Assembly: GCF_026151205.1 (NCBI RefSeq)
Contig: NC_087076.1
Span: forward strand, 8,966,902 to 9,030,901
From: Bolinopsis microptera
Taxonomy: Eukaryota; Ctenophora; Tentaculata; Lobata; Bolinopsidae
Direction: 5' to 3'
DNA: 64,000 nt
Positions 1 to 12,066 of this stretch are shown here, one piece after another (position 1 is the first letter of the stretch; every line of letters begins with the position of its first letter). The translations under genes and the position numbers were made by a program. The notes beneath the pieces are model-generated. The model had not been told where the DNA came from. It saw only the letters and a program-made list of their open reading frames with translations, and ran no database searches.

Positions 1-2690
1 AATTGCCATATAGTAGCCTTTAGAAGCCTTTGGTTCTTAAAATTTTACACAATATAAAAACTACAGTAAAATATCTACAAAATTTACATTAACAAATCTA
101 AGAGACCTCAAGGCTTGTCTTCTGAGGAATGAAGTTGAAGGATACATCTTGCAGTTCAAGATGCTGTGCTGTTGATCTTCCTCTGATTCAACAGGTTAAA
201 CACAATTCTACTCTTTTCCATAGAGCAAGTCAAACTTTTCCGGAAGATGAGCGCAGTGCCTCCCCCTCTCGCATCAGACCTGAAGTTAAAAACAACTCTG
301 AATTTATAGTAAGCTGTCACCCTATATAAATAGCCCACACTGCTAGTTCTATTCCTTTTAATACATTTACAATCCCAATACTGCCGTATCTAGACCGCAA
401 CCAGTAACCATAAACAAATTTTACTATGTTGCCATTTTGTGTTAACAATAGCGAACAGCATGCACACCCTTTACCTGTCAACATTTCTAAGTTAGTTATA
501 GAGTGACAACCATACTGCATATTGTATTAGGCTTCCTTTAAATACCAAATTGATTTGTTTTTAATTTAGTTTTGTTTCCATGCACCGGTTGCATGGAACT
601 CTCATCCACAGATGTTGAGATGTATAACTGATATCAACTGTTTCAAGCGAATGTTAAAGAACCATTTATATAATCAGTTTTGATGTTTTTTCTTTCCATT
701 TGTCTTCACTTTGCAAGACACCTTGGCTTTTATTTTTTACTGCACTCCATTTTATGTCTTGATCTCTATCTTTCTAGGATCTGTTTCTCTTTTGGTTGAT
801 TATGTCACTGTAATCTGTACTAACCTTTATTATACCTACATGTATATTGTATTGTATGCAGTGGTTATACTTTTACACATTTGCTCACATCACTCACAGT
901 CAGCCGCTCTGACTGGTTAACCTTCCTTGTGTTGTTGGTTAATCATATGAGCGGGATATAAATACCTCATTTCATTCCATTTAATAAATGGCATAACATT
1001 TGAATTTTAACTGAAAAAATTGTTTTTAAACTGAAAATAATGTCAATGTAATTTTGCATGACTATGTAAAGCTTGACTCTCATATATAATAATTAACTTA
1101 AACCTCCAACTTATCTCAACTCAACACTTTGGCGCATAACTGATGCATCCATCACTCCTAGTTTGTGAATGATATTTCATGGACTTTCTCAAACTTTCTC
1201 ATGATTGATTATATTCTTTTCATTTGGAGCTAGTTTTAACTTTAGGGCATGATTTTTCCTACCTTCAGCAACACTCTGTTATAAACCCTGTCTGTAAATA
1301 CAATGATCTATCAGGCACTTCCTTGTTGGATGTGACAAGGTGCATTATCTTCACAATTATTTGTGATCCTGCTATTATGTTTTGATAATACCTCTGTCAT
1401 ATTTGTGTCTGATTAAAACTGTGCACTTTCCAATTGAAAGAACTATCAAGTGAGAGTATGCCATAAAAATGGTAAACTAATAAACATACTAGTTACTACT
1501 CCAACTGGTTTTTAATGCCAACTGAGACATTGGTATCATTGCAAGAAAAGATGATCTGAGTCACGTGGTTTGTTGCAGAAAAAAGAAGATAAATGTGTGA
1601 ACAAATCAACATTTTGGTCCCATAATTTAGTGCACAGATAGAATGGTTACTGCAGAACGAAGTCAAACAATTGTTTCGCTGAAAGGGTGATATTTCACTG
1701 TAATGTGGCCCCCTCTGATGGCATAAATATTCATGCCTCGAGTCTGTGAACACTAAATGAAGCAATACAGTAGCCATTATTTTTCCACATATTGTCACTG
1801 GAAACTTCTCACCTGTTGTCGTAGTGACATAATGTACACACTTCTCCGTGTGTTTTCAACAAAACAACTTCACTGTTACCGTGACAACCAGTTGTGTCTG
1901 TGGCTTGTTAGGCTTACAGTTTGTGTTTGCTGTCACTCTCTCAGTTACAAAATACAATTAACAGAGTGTGCTGCTCGCAATTAAAATCAGCTTTATATGC
2001 CTATTTAAAGTGCCAAATAGCTGTAAATTCAAAATTTAGATTTACTTTTATTATCTTTTATATATAACATTTTAGGTGCTTAACATCTTTGGTGGAACCT
2101 GAATAGTATATAATATGGTGTTTTTTAAAGTCCTCCTCAAGCTACATAAAAATTGAATCTTTAATAATTCTAAATTAAACTCATTAGAATATGAAAATAA
2201 GATAAAGTTGTATTAATGTTAACCAGCTCATTCAACAGGTATGAATGATTTATATGCTACCTGTCGACAAGAACCCTGCTTGAAAGTCGTGAGTTTTATT
2301 GTAATAAGTTAGTGTAAACTTACACATATAAGCTATGCAGATATTATAAGCATTCCATTAAGACATGCAAATTTTATTGACCCATGTAGAAGTGAGTACA
2401 TCGTCACACACACATATACATATATATATTATATATATATGTGTGAGGGTTAGAGCATTTGAAATAGGGTTACTCACGGTACAACTATAGGTTCTACTAA
2501 TAGTAGCTCTTATATATTAACTACTCAACTGGTTCCTTCTGAACGCTATGTAATGTAGTAGTAAGTAGTTTTGAAAAATTCTTTTCCACATTCTCTTATC
2601 TTATCACAAGTTTGAATCATATAAATCAAACAATAGTTTGTTGTAACAGACGCTTTAAAAAACATGTATTAATTTCTGCTGCCTCAATTT
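1..2690. other. Gene-poor AT-rich DNA
   Basis: No open frame here resembles a known protein, and none has a convincing exon with both splice signals. The only structured piece is a short TA/CA-rich stretch near 2,405-2,445. The short open frames have the base composition of the surrounding noncoding DNA. Confidence 0.5.
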
Positions 2691-2696
2691 TCACAG

Positions 2697-2762
2697 CTTA
2701 TAGGTTTTGAAGATTTTGACCTTTCGAGCGAAAGCAGAGAAGCATTCATAGAACGCAACTAA
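2697..2762 (+). CDS. Possible terminal coding exon of an upstream gene
   Basis: A pyrimidine-rich tract ending in CAG at 2,696 is followed by an open frame, LIGFEDFDLSSESREAFIER plus N, then TAA at 2,760-2,762. The composition (acidic residues, serines, balanced charge) looks like the end of a soluble or cytoplasmic tail rather than random AT-rich translation. The rest of the gene would lie upstream, mostly outside the window. No family is recognised. The call rests on one splice site plus composition, so it is weak. Confidence 0.25.
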   Translation, partial: LIGFEDFDLSSESREAFIERN

Positions 2763-3041
2763 ACAGAAGAGAAATAGTTTTGGATGTATAAGAGTGATGT
2801 AAAAATGGTTACTGATAATAATAGAAAAATAGAAACCGTTTCTATCTGGTTAGTGAGCAGCAGGAGGGGAGTAACAGTCAGTTGTCATGGTGACAGCAGT
2901 TCAATTGTTATACAGTAACAGGTATTACAGATGGTAACTGGTCACGTGCCCTAATATCCACACTTTTCTTTCTATGTTGTTCAAATATCTTCTAGTGTAT
3001 CCTTTAATTGTCACTGTAATCCCTCACTGAAAGATTGTCAG

Positions 3042-3266
3042 GTGATCTCAATAAAGATCACCTTGACAACAACTGGGATCTGTACACGGTTCCCAGTTAA
3101 TTCCAACATGACGCACGTGCACCTTGTCCCCTCTAATAAAACCAGTGTGAGCTTCAGTGTGGACCAATTAGAGCTGATCCCAGAGCTTGGTGTGGTTATT
3201 GTATCCACGAAGAGTGTCGCTATATCTTCAATATGTCCTCCTAGCACCCCCTACTGCCTGGTATAA
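3042..3266 (+). CDS. Possible terminal coding exon, hypothetical protein
   Basis: An acceptor-like CAG at 3,039-3,041 precedes a 74-codon open frame ending in TAA at 3,264-3,266. The segment is visibly richer in G and C than the flanks. The translation is alternating hydrophobic/polar, with pieces such as THVHLVPSNKTSVSFSV and LELIPELGVVIVSTKSVA, suggesting a beta-rich secreted or extracellular segment. It contains possible N-glycosylation sites (NMT, NKT). The opposite strand is also open, so strand is not certain. No family is recognised. Confidence 0.3.
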   Translation: MISIKITLTTTGICTRFPVNSNMTHVHLVPSNKTSVSFSVDQLELIPELGVVIVSTKSVAISSICPPSTPYCLV

Positions 3267-3370
3267 ATATACCCCATACCCCCGAATATACCAGCCTATA
3301 ATATAAGGCCAGTCGCTTTGACATCGTCAATCTTTATTTTAATTTTAATTGTGTACATAAGCGGGATAAA

Positions 3371-3570
3371 AAGTTAGCATGTTATCAAGTTAGCAGGTTG
3401 GCAGGTTAAAATGTTAGCATGGTAGCGAGTTAGCAAGTTAGCAAGTTAGTATGTTAGCATGTTAGCAGGTTGGCAGGTTAAAATGTTAGCATGGTAGCGA
3501 GTTAGCAAGTTAGCAAGTTAGCAAGTTAGTATGTTAGCATGTTAGCAGGTTAGCAGATTAGCATGTTAGT
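3371..3570. repeat. Tandem GTTAGCAx 8-bp repeat
   Basis: Degenerate tandem copies of an 8-bp unit (GTTAGCAT, GTTAGCAG, GTTAGCAA) run for about 200 bp. A longer block of about 70-80 bp within it is itself duplicated, since the phrase beginning GGTTGGCAGGTTAAAATG recurs. Confidence 0.85.
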
Positions 3571-3792
3571 ATATCCAGGGAGTTGATTGTTCACACAGAA
3601 TGTGGTGAGGAATTAGTCTTCCAGTTAAGCCCTTGTTACTTTGTTAGGACCCTTTTATCATTGTCATTCCTTCCCACTCTATTTGCTCTCTGAAACACAG
3701 TAGTGTTACATAGCTGTGTCACGGTAACCTGCACAGTGTATCAATACAATGTAGACAAGTTAACTAGTAGTTGATTGTAAGTACTATAAATG

Positions 3793-4140
<348 letters not shown>

Positions 4141-4267
4141 CACAATGATGGGCGTGGTACAATCGTTAGTCTCTCATATTTACATTAGACTAACGTCGTC
4201 ATGACAACTTAGTGTATTCTTATGAGTCTAGCCCGCTTAGAATCACTGTCAAATTTCAGAAATGTAA

Positions 4268-4380
4268 TGTACTGGAACCATGACTACTATTACTGGAACC
4301 ATGACTACTATTACTGGAACCATGACTACTATTACTGGAACCATGACTACTATCACTGTTACCATGACTACTATTATATT
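4268..4380. repeat. 21-bp minisatellite (ACTGGAACCATGACTACTAT core)
   Basis: Five tandem copies of a 21-bp unit, the last diverged (GTTACCATGACTACTATTA). The unit length is a multiple of three, so an open frame of YYWNHD repeats appears; this is an artefact of the repeat. Confidence 0.9.
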
Positions 4381-4398
4381 ATGTCTACTTACGTGCAG

Positions 4399-4486
4399 CA
4401 ACAACGTGTGGTATCGTTAGAACCACGTGTGCTATCGTTAGAACCACGTGTGGTACCGTTACAACCACGTGTGGTATCGTTACAAT
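4399..4486. repeat. 21-bp minisatellite with CCACGTG E-box
   Basis: Four copies of a 21-bp unit containing AACCACGTGTGGTATCGTTA. Each copy has a CACGTG E-box. It follows the preceding minisatellite almost directly. Confidence 0.85.
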
Positions 4487-5087
4487 AACATCGCATAATC
4501 AATTCTGCTGTATGAAGTAAGAACAATTATTGTTGAGATGATTTAGCTAATGTTTTTTGCAAGCAGCGTTTAGTCAAATTACCACTCTCGAGCCAGCCAA
4601 ATATTTTCCTAATTGCGATTTAATTTACTTTATTTTAGCTTAGGTTCTGAAGTGTTTACTTTATACTTAATAGAAGGTAATTTAGGTAGTTTAGGTGGGT
4701 AATAACACTAGTTTATTTGTGGCTTTGAGAAAGTGATTTAGTACCTTAGTCAGTACCAGGTAGATACACTACATGTAACCATGCAGTTACATTACCCACC
4801 AAGTAGTTGCCATAACAACCTTTACACCTTTCCAGAGAAAAGTGTGTAGAAATCTAATTCAAATTGCAGTTAACAATCATGTAAAATCCTCCAAATTTTA
4901 ATAGCAATTTAAATTGAACAGTTTTATTATCTTCTTTAAAAGAATGTGATAGTCTTCCAGTAGAGTTTCTTCACAAGCATGCATTTAGCAGTGATGAGGA
5001 GTGAGCCAGATTATCAGAACATTCAGTCTTTTGCTTGTTACCTATACTAGCTGTGTAATGTGTATCAGCTGTGAGTTCTGTTTTGTT

Positions 5088-5226
5088 CTGTTTTGCTCTG
5101 TTTTGCTCTGTTTTGCTCTGTTTAGCTCTGTTTTGCTCTGTTTTGCTCTGTTTTGCTCTGTTTTGCTCTGTTTTGCTCTGTTTTGCTCTGTTTTGTTCTG
5201 TTTTGTTCCGTTTTGCTCTGCTTTGA
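5088..5226. repeat. (TTTTGCTCTG)n 10-bp tandem repeat
   Basis: About 14 copies of a 10-bp unit TTTTGCTCTG with GTTCTG, TTAGCTCTG and GTTCCG variants. The plus-strand open frame through it (CFALF-type residues) is a repeat artefact. Confidence 0.92.
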
Positions 5227-5690
5227 GGTTGGAGAATGGAGATGAACAGTTGAACAGTTTAGAGTTGGAGACTCATTTAAAAGTCTATTTACGTTGTCTG
5301 TCTAGACAGTATGTAAAGCTATTTTCTACACGTGTGAAATGAATTGTTGCCCGTATAAATGTATCATAGAATAACGGCTTATACATTTTATTTTCCGTGT
5401 GTTGGACTCCGCCCAAAGTGGGGTTTATATTTATATCTGTGGATGAATATGCAATTATAATACTGCCTCCATATAAGGAAACCATTTAACATAATCATGA
5501 TAATGTTTAAAAACGTTACACACAGTCAATTCATTCGCAAAAACTTATTATATAGATGCATCAAAAAAGTCATTATACAGAACACGCATCTTGTTTTGAT
5601 CACTGTTTATCCTTGCGGTCTGAATAGCCGAACAGTGTTGATCTGCTAAACTGTTTACTTGGTTCTCATAAATCTAATCAATGATAGGTA

Positions 5691-5692
<2 letters not shown>

Positions 5693-5784
<92 letters not shown>
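5693..5784. repeat. (CT)n microsatellite
   Basis: A pure CT/TC dinucleotide run of about 90 bp, capable of forming H-DNA under strain. Confidence 0.98.
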
Positions 5785-5787
<3 letters not shown>

Positions 5788-6629
5788 ATTAGATTTGTGA
5801 GAAATGAGACGCATTCCGTCTCTTCTCAGTAGAGCCAATTCTGAACCTGTTCTTAGCTCTGTTAACTTTGTTCGTGATTTATAACGTTCAGAAGAATTCC
5901 AGACTTGGTTTCATGAAACTCTCCTCGCAGTACTGGTAAAGTTGAAAATCTAGCTTTCCTTGATTACGCTAATTCGATAATATGCGCAACGTAATGTTGA
6001 CGTATTATACTTGTAGAGCTCACCAGTGCCTTGGAGTGAACTCAGGTACTAACACTGGCAGCGGGTAACGTTTGTGATGTGGAGTGACGTACATATAACA
6101 TTCCTTCTTCTAGAGATCTTCTAGAGATCCTGCATATTATATTAGTGTTTAGAAACACCGCATACCGTTATTATATGAGGAGGTTAACTTTACGATTCAT
6201 AAGAAATTAAGCGATCTTATTAAGTTGAGTTATAAGATTAATTAATTAATAAATTTACAACTATCCTTCAGTCACTTGAATTTATACTAATACGTTTATA
6301 ATATGTACTAATACATACTATAATATAAACTAAACTCCTAGATATCAGGTTTAGCTGAGATAAATAAAATGCAATTATTAAAGTTGACATTACATTTTAG
6401 TTTGTGTGCCGGTGCAACAATCCCATAACATATGATAAGCGCTGTATATCTGTGTACACTAACTATGATCGTAACCATGACAACAAGCAATGGGTTACTA
6501 TTGTTTATTATCAGCTCTTTTGTTCCTGCCTGGTTGTAAACTGGTTTTCTGTTCAGTTTTAAAGTTTGCAGTTGTTGCCACGGCTACAAACATGAGTGAC
6601 AGTTGTTTTATCCCGGTGATTGTTGGTTC

Positions 6630-6712
6630 TTGTCGCACTAGAGTACGTGTCGCACTAGAGTACGTGTCGCACTAGAGTACGTGTCGCACTAGAGTACGTG
6701 TCGCACTACAGT
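6630..6712. repeat. 17-bp minisatellite GTCGCACTAGAGTACGT
   Basis: Five direct copies of GTCGCACTAGAGTACGT, the last with CTACAG in place of CTAGAG. Confidence 0.92.
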
Positions 6713-7520
6713 ACGATTACCGTGATTGTTTTTTTTTTTCAGCAGTGTTTTGAGCTTATTCCTTCTTCAGAAGGGAACCACTTTTGAAAACTGCTGTTTT
6801 TGCTTACAAGTCTGGAGACTGTCCTGATACCAGTTCGATAGTTTATTCTTTTTAACATATTATTGTAATTTTACTATTACAATACACTATATAAGCGTCG
6901 CTCCTCTGTCAAAATTAACGAACTGCTTTCTAGAAAACAATTTCTGTTGCCTGGGAAAGAACGCTAAGGTTTTGTTAACTATTTTCTTTGTGCTCCTTTG
7001 TCAATATGCCCAAAACTCAATCAGTTTTAAAAGGTGGTAATACGATTTCGAATACGATTTCCGGAAATTTCATGGGAAAATTTTGAAAACTGATTGAGTT
7101 GTTACAATTTTAATGAGATCAATTCCGCGAATATCGCGAACCAAGATAGGGCAATTAAGTTCATTTTTTGTGGTTTTTCGCCTTAGTATCCATATTTAAA
7201 TAGATATAAAGCTATAACTTACAGAGAATATGTAGTTTATGCTTACCTTTCATATAAAGTGAGTTTCATTCATAAATATTAATATTTGACCAATTTATGG
7301 GACGAAATCTACCAAATTTGGTGCGTATGCCCAAATATGGGCATATGATTTTTGGCTCATAACTCAGTCATTTTTTATCCAATCTTGATGAAATTTCATA
7401 TACGAGTTCAGGAGACTTTGGTTTTGGGCAAGTTCAGGGTATTTGGCTAAATTGGGCCTAATTTGGACCAAATATGAGCGTGGCTGCCCCGCGGGCACCG
7501 TTTGGCGGTTGGGGTCCTCA

Positions 7521-7556
7521 CAAACTAGGATCAGTTCGGTCACTGATCCTAGTTTG
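7521..7556. repeat. Perfect 15-bp stem hairpin
   Basis: CAAACTAGGATCAGT, a six-base spacer TCGGTC, and ACTGATCCTAGTTTG form a perfect 15-bp stem. It lies in a locally GC-richer block (about 7,440-7,560) that may be part of a transposon end. No matching element could be delimited. Confidence 0.8.
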
Positions 7557-7603
7557 TTGGTCAACTGCTATCTCGAAATCAAGTTTCACAAAAAAATATC
7601 CAT

Positions 7604-7605
<2 letters not shown>

Positions 7606-7633
<28 letters not shown>
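7606..7633. repeat. Poly-C run
   Basis: An uninterrupted run of about 28 cytosines; the complementary strand can form G-quadruplex. Confidence 0.95.
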
Positions 7634-7634
<1 letters not shown>

Positions 7635-7856
7635 TAAAGATCACTTTTGATTTCATAATGACATTAAGATATTTGCTGTGTGGCGTGTGCCTGGTCTATG
7701 TTGGAACTAAGAGTTCCACGGAACTAAGAGTTCCATGCTAATGATACCTTGATTACTGCGGTCTGAAGTGTGGAATGTGGATTTTCCTTTTTACCCCGCT
7801 ATATCTTCTTTCCTGCATGTATGTATACAGTTCCTTTGCTATCGTGGGACTTTAAG

Positions 7857-8085
7857 GTAGTCTCCATCTAGTTTCTAGTCTCCATAGTAATAAAGGGCCT
7901 CTAGTTTCCATAGTAATATTTAATAAGGGCTTTTAGTCTCCATAGTAACATTTAATAAAGGGCCTCTAGTCTCCATAGTAATAAAGGGCCTCTAGTTTCC
8001 ATAATAATATTTATTAAAGGGCCTCTAGTCTCCATAGTAATATTTAATAAGGGCCTCTAGTCTCCACAGTAATAAATAGGCTTTA
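7857..8085. repeat. TCTCCATAGTAATA minisatellite
   Basis: About eight imperfect copies of a 27-34-bp unit with core GGGCCTCTAGTCTCCATAGT. The length variation comes from an optional ATTTAATA insertion. Confidence 0.85.
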
Positions 8086-8676
8086 GTTATAACGGGGTCA
8101 GAGTGTGTAAATATCACACATTCTCGTGTAATCTAGTTCCTGTCCACATTCCTGTATGCATGGTGAAGTATTCGCATACTTCTTGTGTGTTCATACTCTC
8201 GGCAGCTTTGTAAGGGACTCTCTGGTTTGCTTACTGGTCCAGCTTGTTTGCAAATTACTCTGACTTTGCTTTTTTCTCGCTTCTTTGGTCTATGGTTGTT
8301 ATTCTCGAAATATCTCATCGTTGAGCTTTAGATTGAATGTTATAAATCAAGAGGCTTGCATATAATGAACATATTGACATGGGTGCAGAGTTGAGTCTGT
8401 ACGGAACCTAGTAGTTTCAGTTCCTTGTTTATCTTGCCGTACAGCAAGGACATCCACTACTTTAGCCCGGCGAGGCACATAGCTCACTCTACAACTCCGT
8501 GTTATATATATTATGTTAGGTTTTGAATAAAAATTGGGTTAGGTTTTAGAGCAAGGATTATGATTTGGGTTAAAGAAGGGGCCTCAATCATTCTGGTTGG
8601 GTTCTAAGGCTGCAATAACTTTAAGAGTTAGGGTTCGCAAGAAAGATTGACAATAAAGTTGGTTTATAAACCATTA

Positions 8677-11600
8677 GTAAGGGGAAAAGTGGTCGATTTA
8701 AGGGTTCCGTTGGATTTGAATGTTCACAAGGATTTCTCAACGGAATATGGTAGTTAAGACCCCTACGAACATAATTAGACTTGTTGCCAATTTTGTATCT
8801 CAACAGAAACACCACTTTTACCACTTTTTACCACCTTTGTACCACTTGTCTGGTTTGCCAAATATCTTTAGTTGTGAACGTCGTAAAAGGCTGCAAATTA
8901 ACCTAGAATGTTTATCTTATCAAGGAGTAAAACTTTTGTGTGAAAAATTTTTACATTGGACAATCAGCTAATTGTATAATTACCAATTAGTTAATCACCA
9001 AAAAATTTGAAAATTTTTTATTGGCTCAAAATGATTGAAATCGTTTGAAACACGGAGAAATGTAGTTTTTAGAAAAACTTCAAAAATTTTTCACTTAAAA
9101 ATTTTTTTCGAGACTTTGAAAAAAGTTTGAAAATTTAAAAATATTTTTATTCCGCCAAAAGTGATCGAATTGCATGAAACGTGGATAAAAATGCTTTGCA
9201 GAAAAACTTCGAAGATTTTGAGATTGGGGAATACTAAAATCATCAATATTTGAAGTTGGAGTTCAGTAAATCTCGACATATTTTAGTAATTAGGAATAGC
9301 TTAGCGGAAAGGGCCGAACCTGAAAAAGGTTAACCACACAATATTAGAGTTTCATAACTAATTACAATACAGCTTTTATTCCACAAATTCCACATAAAGA
9401 AACAGCACAAAAGGACCATTTAAGATCGAACCGATTTTACCTGCTGTACTATCATTTTATTGATTTCAATGATCAAAACCTCTGTACCGTCAATCTTGCC
9501 AATCTATACCGGGTATCTGAATGTACCGAAACTCTTATTTACCTCTATAATTAGACCCAGTTGTGCAAGAAATGCGATTTCTCACAGGGGTTTCTTTTAA
9601 CTGTGCACTTTTTGTCACTCTCGTAACTCGCAAGAGGCCCGGTATTATAGGGGGTATAGGAAGCGAGTGTAAATATACCTTCCATCATCCACTGTGCCCC
9701 CACTGTGGCTTTTTTGTATTGTGAATGCGCATGCCGCTTCGTTTGCTATGCCAGATACCTCGAATAACCCCCATATGTCATTGCCAGGGTCGGGATAGAG
9801 CTGGAGATAGCATTGAAAAGTTGCTAGAAATAGCTAGATTTAGAGTAAACTGGTGGTAGCTGGGTGGTGCTAGCATGGATGTAGCAGAACGTAGCTACAC
9901 GGGGTTTCATTGGAGTTGGTTATTTTAATGGCCAAAGAGTGCCGGAACTAAAGTTACTTAAGATTGCAGTTGAGGGGCAGTGTAAACCACGGTGTAGTCA
10001 GGGACACAGAGCTACAGTGCAGGAGTACTGCAAGTGCAATAGAACAGTGCAAGTGATACAGTCTGCAACAGCAAAACGCCGACGAAGCTAGAGTGAACTG
10101 ATGGAAGCTGGGTGGTGCTAAAATGGAGGTAGCAGAACGTACTACATGATGAAAACAGGAAAACTAAGGCTGGTTGAGACCTAAAAAGATGTGAATCTGT
10201 CCTGATAGATCCAGTGAAGAGCGAGTAGCGAAGAGTTTGATCACTAACCTAAAGCTCTAAAGAAGAAGAGGGCTAAAGAGACTCACTTTGATCAATCAAT
10301 CTAAAAAGGGTGGGTCAGTCTCTCTGTTTTCATCAGATTCTGATGAAAGGCTGTTAAGCTCAGGACGGTGATCTTAATAGGTCGGATAGCTGTACCTGGT
10401 TGCTTCCAGCCCACCCTTGTCGCTTGAAAATAAGTTCTCACCCCACCTCTTCCAAAAATGCAGTTACCAGAGCAGGAAACTCTTCTTCCTACTCTTCTTT
10501 CAGCCCAAACAAAATCAGGTTCCAGCTCCTCTCCTCCTCTGCAGCCACAATCTTATCTCCTTCTTCGGCGTTTTACTGTTGCATACTGTATCACTTGCAC
10601 TGTTCTTTTGCACTTGCAGTACTCCTGCACTATAGCTCTGTGTCCCTGACTACACCGTGGTTTACACTGCCCCTCAACTGCAATCTTAAGTAACTTTAGT
10701 TCCGGCACTCTTTGGCCATTAAAATAACCAACTCCAATGAAACCCCGTGTAGCTACGTTCTGCTACATCCATGCTAGCACCACCCAGCTACCACCAGTTT
10801 ACTCTAAATCTAGCTATTTCTAGCAACTTTGGCATAGCAAACGAAGCGGCATGCGCATTCACAATACAAAAAAGCCACAGTGGGGGCACAGTGGATGATG
10901 GAAGGTATATTTACACTCGCTTCCTATACCCCCTATAATACCGGGCCTCTTGCGAGTTGCGAGAGTGACAAAAAGTGCACAGTTAAAAGAAACCCCTGTG
11001 AGAAATCGCATTTCTTGCACAACTGGGTCTAATTATAGAGGTAAATAAGAGGTCCGGTACATTCAGATACCCGGTATAGATTGGCAAGATTGACGGTACA
11101 GAGGTTTTGATCATTGAAATCAATAAAATGATAGTACAGCAGGTAAAATCGGTTCGATCTTAAATGGTCCTTTTGTGCTGTTTCTTTATGTGGAATTTGA
11201 TAAAGCTGTATTGTAATTAGTTATGAAACTCTAATATTGTGTGGTTAACCTTTTTCAGGTTCAGCCCTTTCCGCTAAGCTATTCCTAATTACTAAAATAT
11301 GTCGAGATTTACTGAACTCCAACTTCAAATATTGATGATTTTAGTATTCCCCAATCTCAAAATCTTCGAAGTTTTTCTGCAAAGCATTTTTATCCACGTT
11401 TCATGCAATTCGATCACTTTTGGCGGAATAAAAATATTTTTAAATTTTCAAACTTTTTTTCAAGTCTCGAAAAAAATTTTTAATTGAAAAATTTTTGAAG
11501 TTTTTCTAAAAACTACATTTCTCCGTGTTTCAAACGATTTCAATCATTTTGAGCCAATAAAAAATTTTCACTTTTTTTGGTGATTAACTAATTGGTAATT

Positions 11601-11892
11601 ATCCAATTAGCTGATTGTCCAATGTAAAAATTTTTCACACAAAAGTTTTACTCCTTGATAAGATAAACATTCTAGGTTAATTTGCAGCCTTTTACGACGT
11701 TCACAACTAAAGATATTTGGCAAACCAGACAGGTGGTACAAAGGTGGTAAAAAGTGGTAAAAGTGGTGTTTCTGTTGAGATACAAAATTGGCAACAAGTC
11801 TAATTATGTTCGTAGGGGTCTTAACTACCATATTCCGTTGAGAAATCCTTGTGAACATTCAAATCCAACGGAATGCCACTTTTCCCCTTACT
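8677..11892. repeat. 3.2-kb near-perfect inverted repeat (foldback structure)
   Basis: The left arm (about 8,677-10,085) and right arm (about 10,563-11,892) are reverse complements over about 1.35 kb, around a unique centre of about 480 bp. An 83-codon frame at 8,720-8,971 (plus) recurs residue for residue at 11,607-11,858 (minus). A 62-codon frame at 9,091-9,279 (minus) recurs at 11,299-11,487 (plus) with two differences. The left arm carries about 65 bp (about 9,752-9,819) missing on the right, where GCTATGCCA joins directly to AAGTTGCTAG. No transposase is recognised inside. It could be a foldback transposon or a recent inverted duplication; the mirrored frames are noncoding by composition. 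Confidence 0.9.
10086..10562. other. Unique centre of the inverted repeat
   Basis: About 480 bp separating the two arms. Its left part carries a diverged partial copy of arm sequence (AAGCTGGGTGGTGCTA near 10,105 resembles 9,858). The rest is less AT-rich and contains no recognised gene. Confidence 0.6.
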
Positions 11893-12011
11893 ACATCCTT
11901 ATTTACCACTGAGAAACCACATGGATGTGGCTATGAACAAATTATCTTACTATATATAAAGCGAGACGATATATATATATAGGTATATGATATATACATT
12001 ATATATATATA

Positions 12012-12066
12012 TCCACGCAGCCTAGCGGGCGAAAATTTATATCGCCCGCGCCAGCGCGGCGATATA
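12012..12066. repeat. GC-rich imperfect palindrome in AT-rich DNA
   Basis: GCGGGCGAAAATTTATATCG followed by CCCGC forms an imperfect palindrome, and CGCCAGCGCGGCG follows. It is flanked on both sides by TATATATA tracts and stands out sharply from its surroundings. Confidence 0.5.

Larger units (their letters stand above)
5785..8676. other. No gene seen; short repeats and hairpins
   Basis: I see no supported coding region. The stretch holds a 17-bp repeat at 6,630-6,710, an inverted pair at 7,013-7,104 (AACTCAATCAGTTTT arms), a strong hairpin at 7,521-7,556, a poly-C run near 7,606-7,633 and a 27-34-bp repeat at 7,857-8,085. The rest is AT-rich and featureless. Confidence 0.5.

Noticed and set aside
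3371-3570. CRISPR array
   Set aside because: The repeats are contiguous 8-bp units without unique spacers, and the context is eukaryotic. The same applies to the other minisatellites in the window.
8720-8971. 83-codon frame repeated in both arms of the inverted repeat as a possible gene
   Set aside because: Its perfect repetition comes from the arms being near-identical DNA. The residue composition matches AT-rich noncoding sequence and no family motif is visible.
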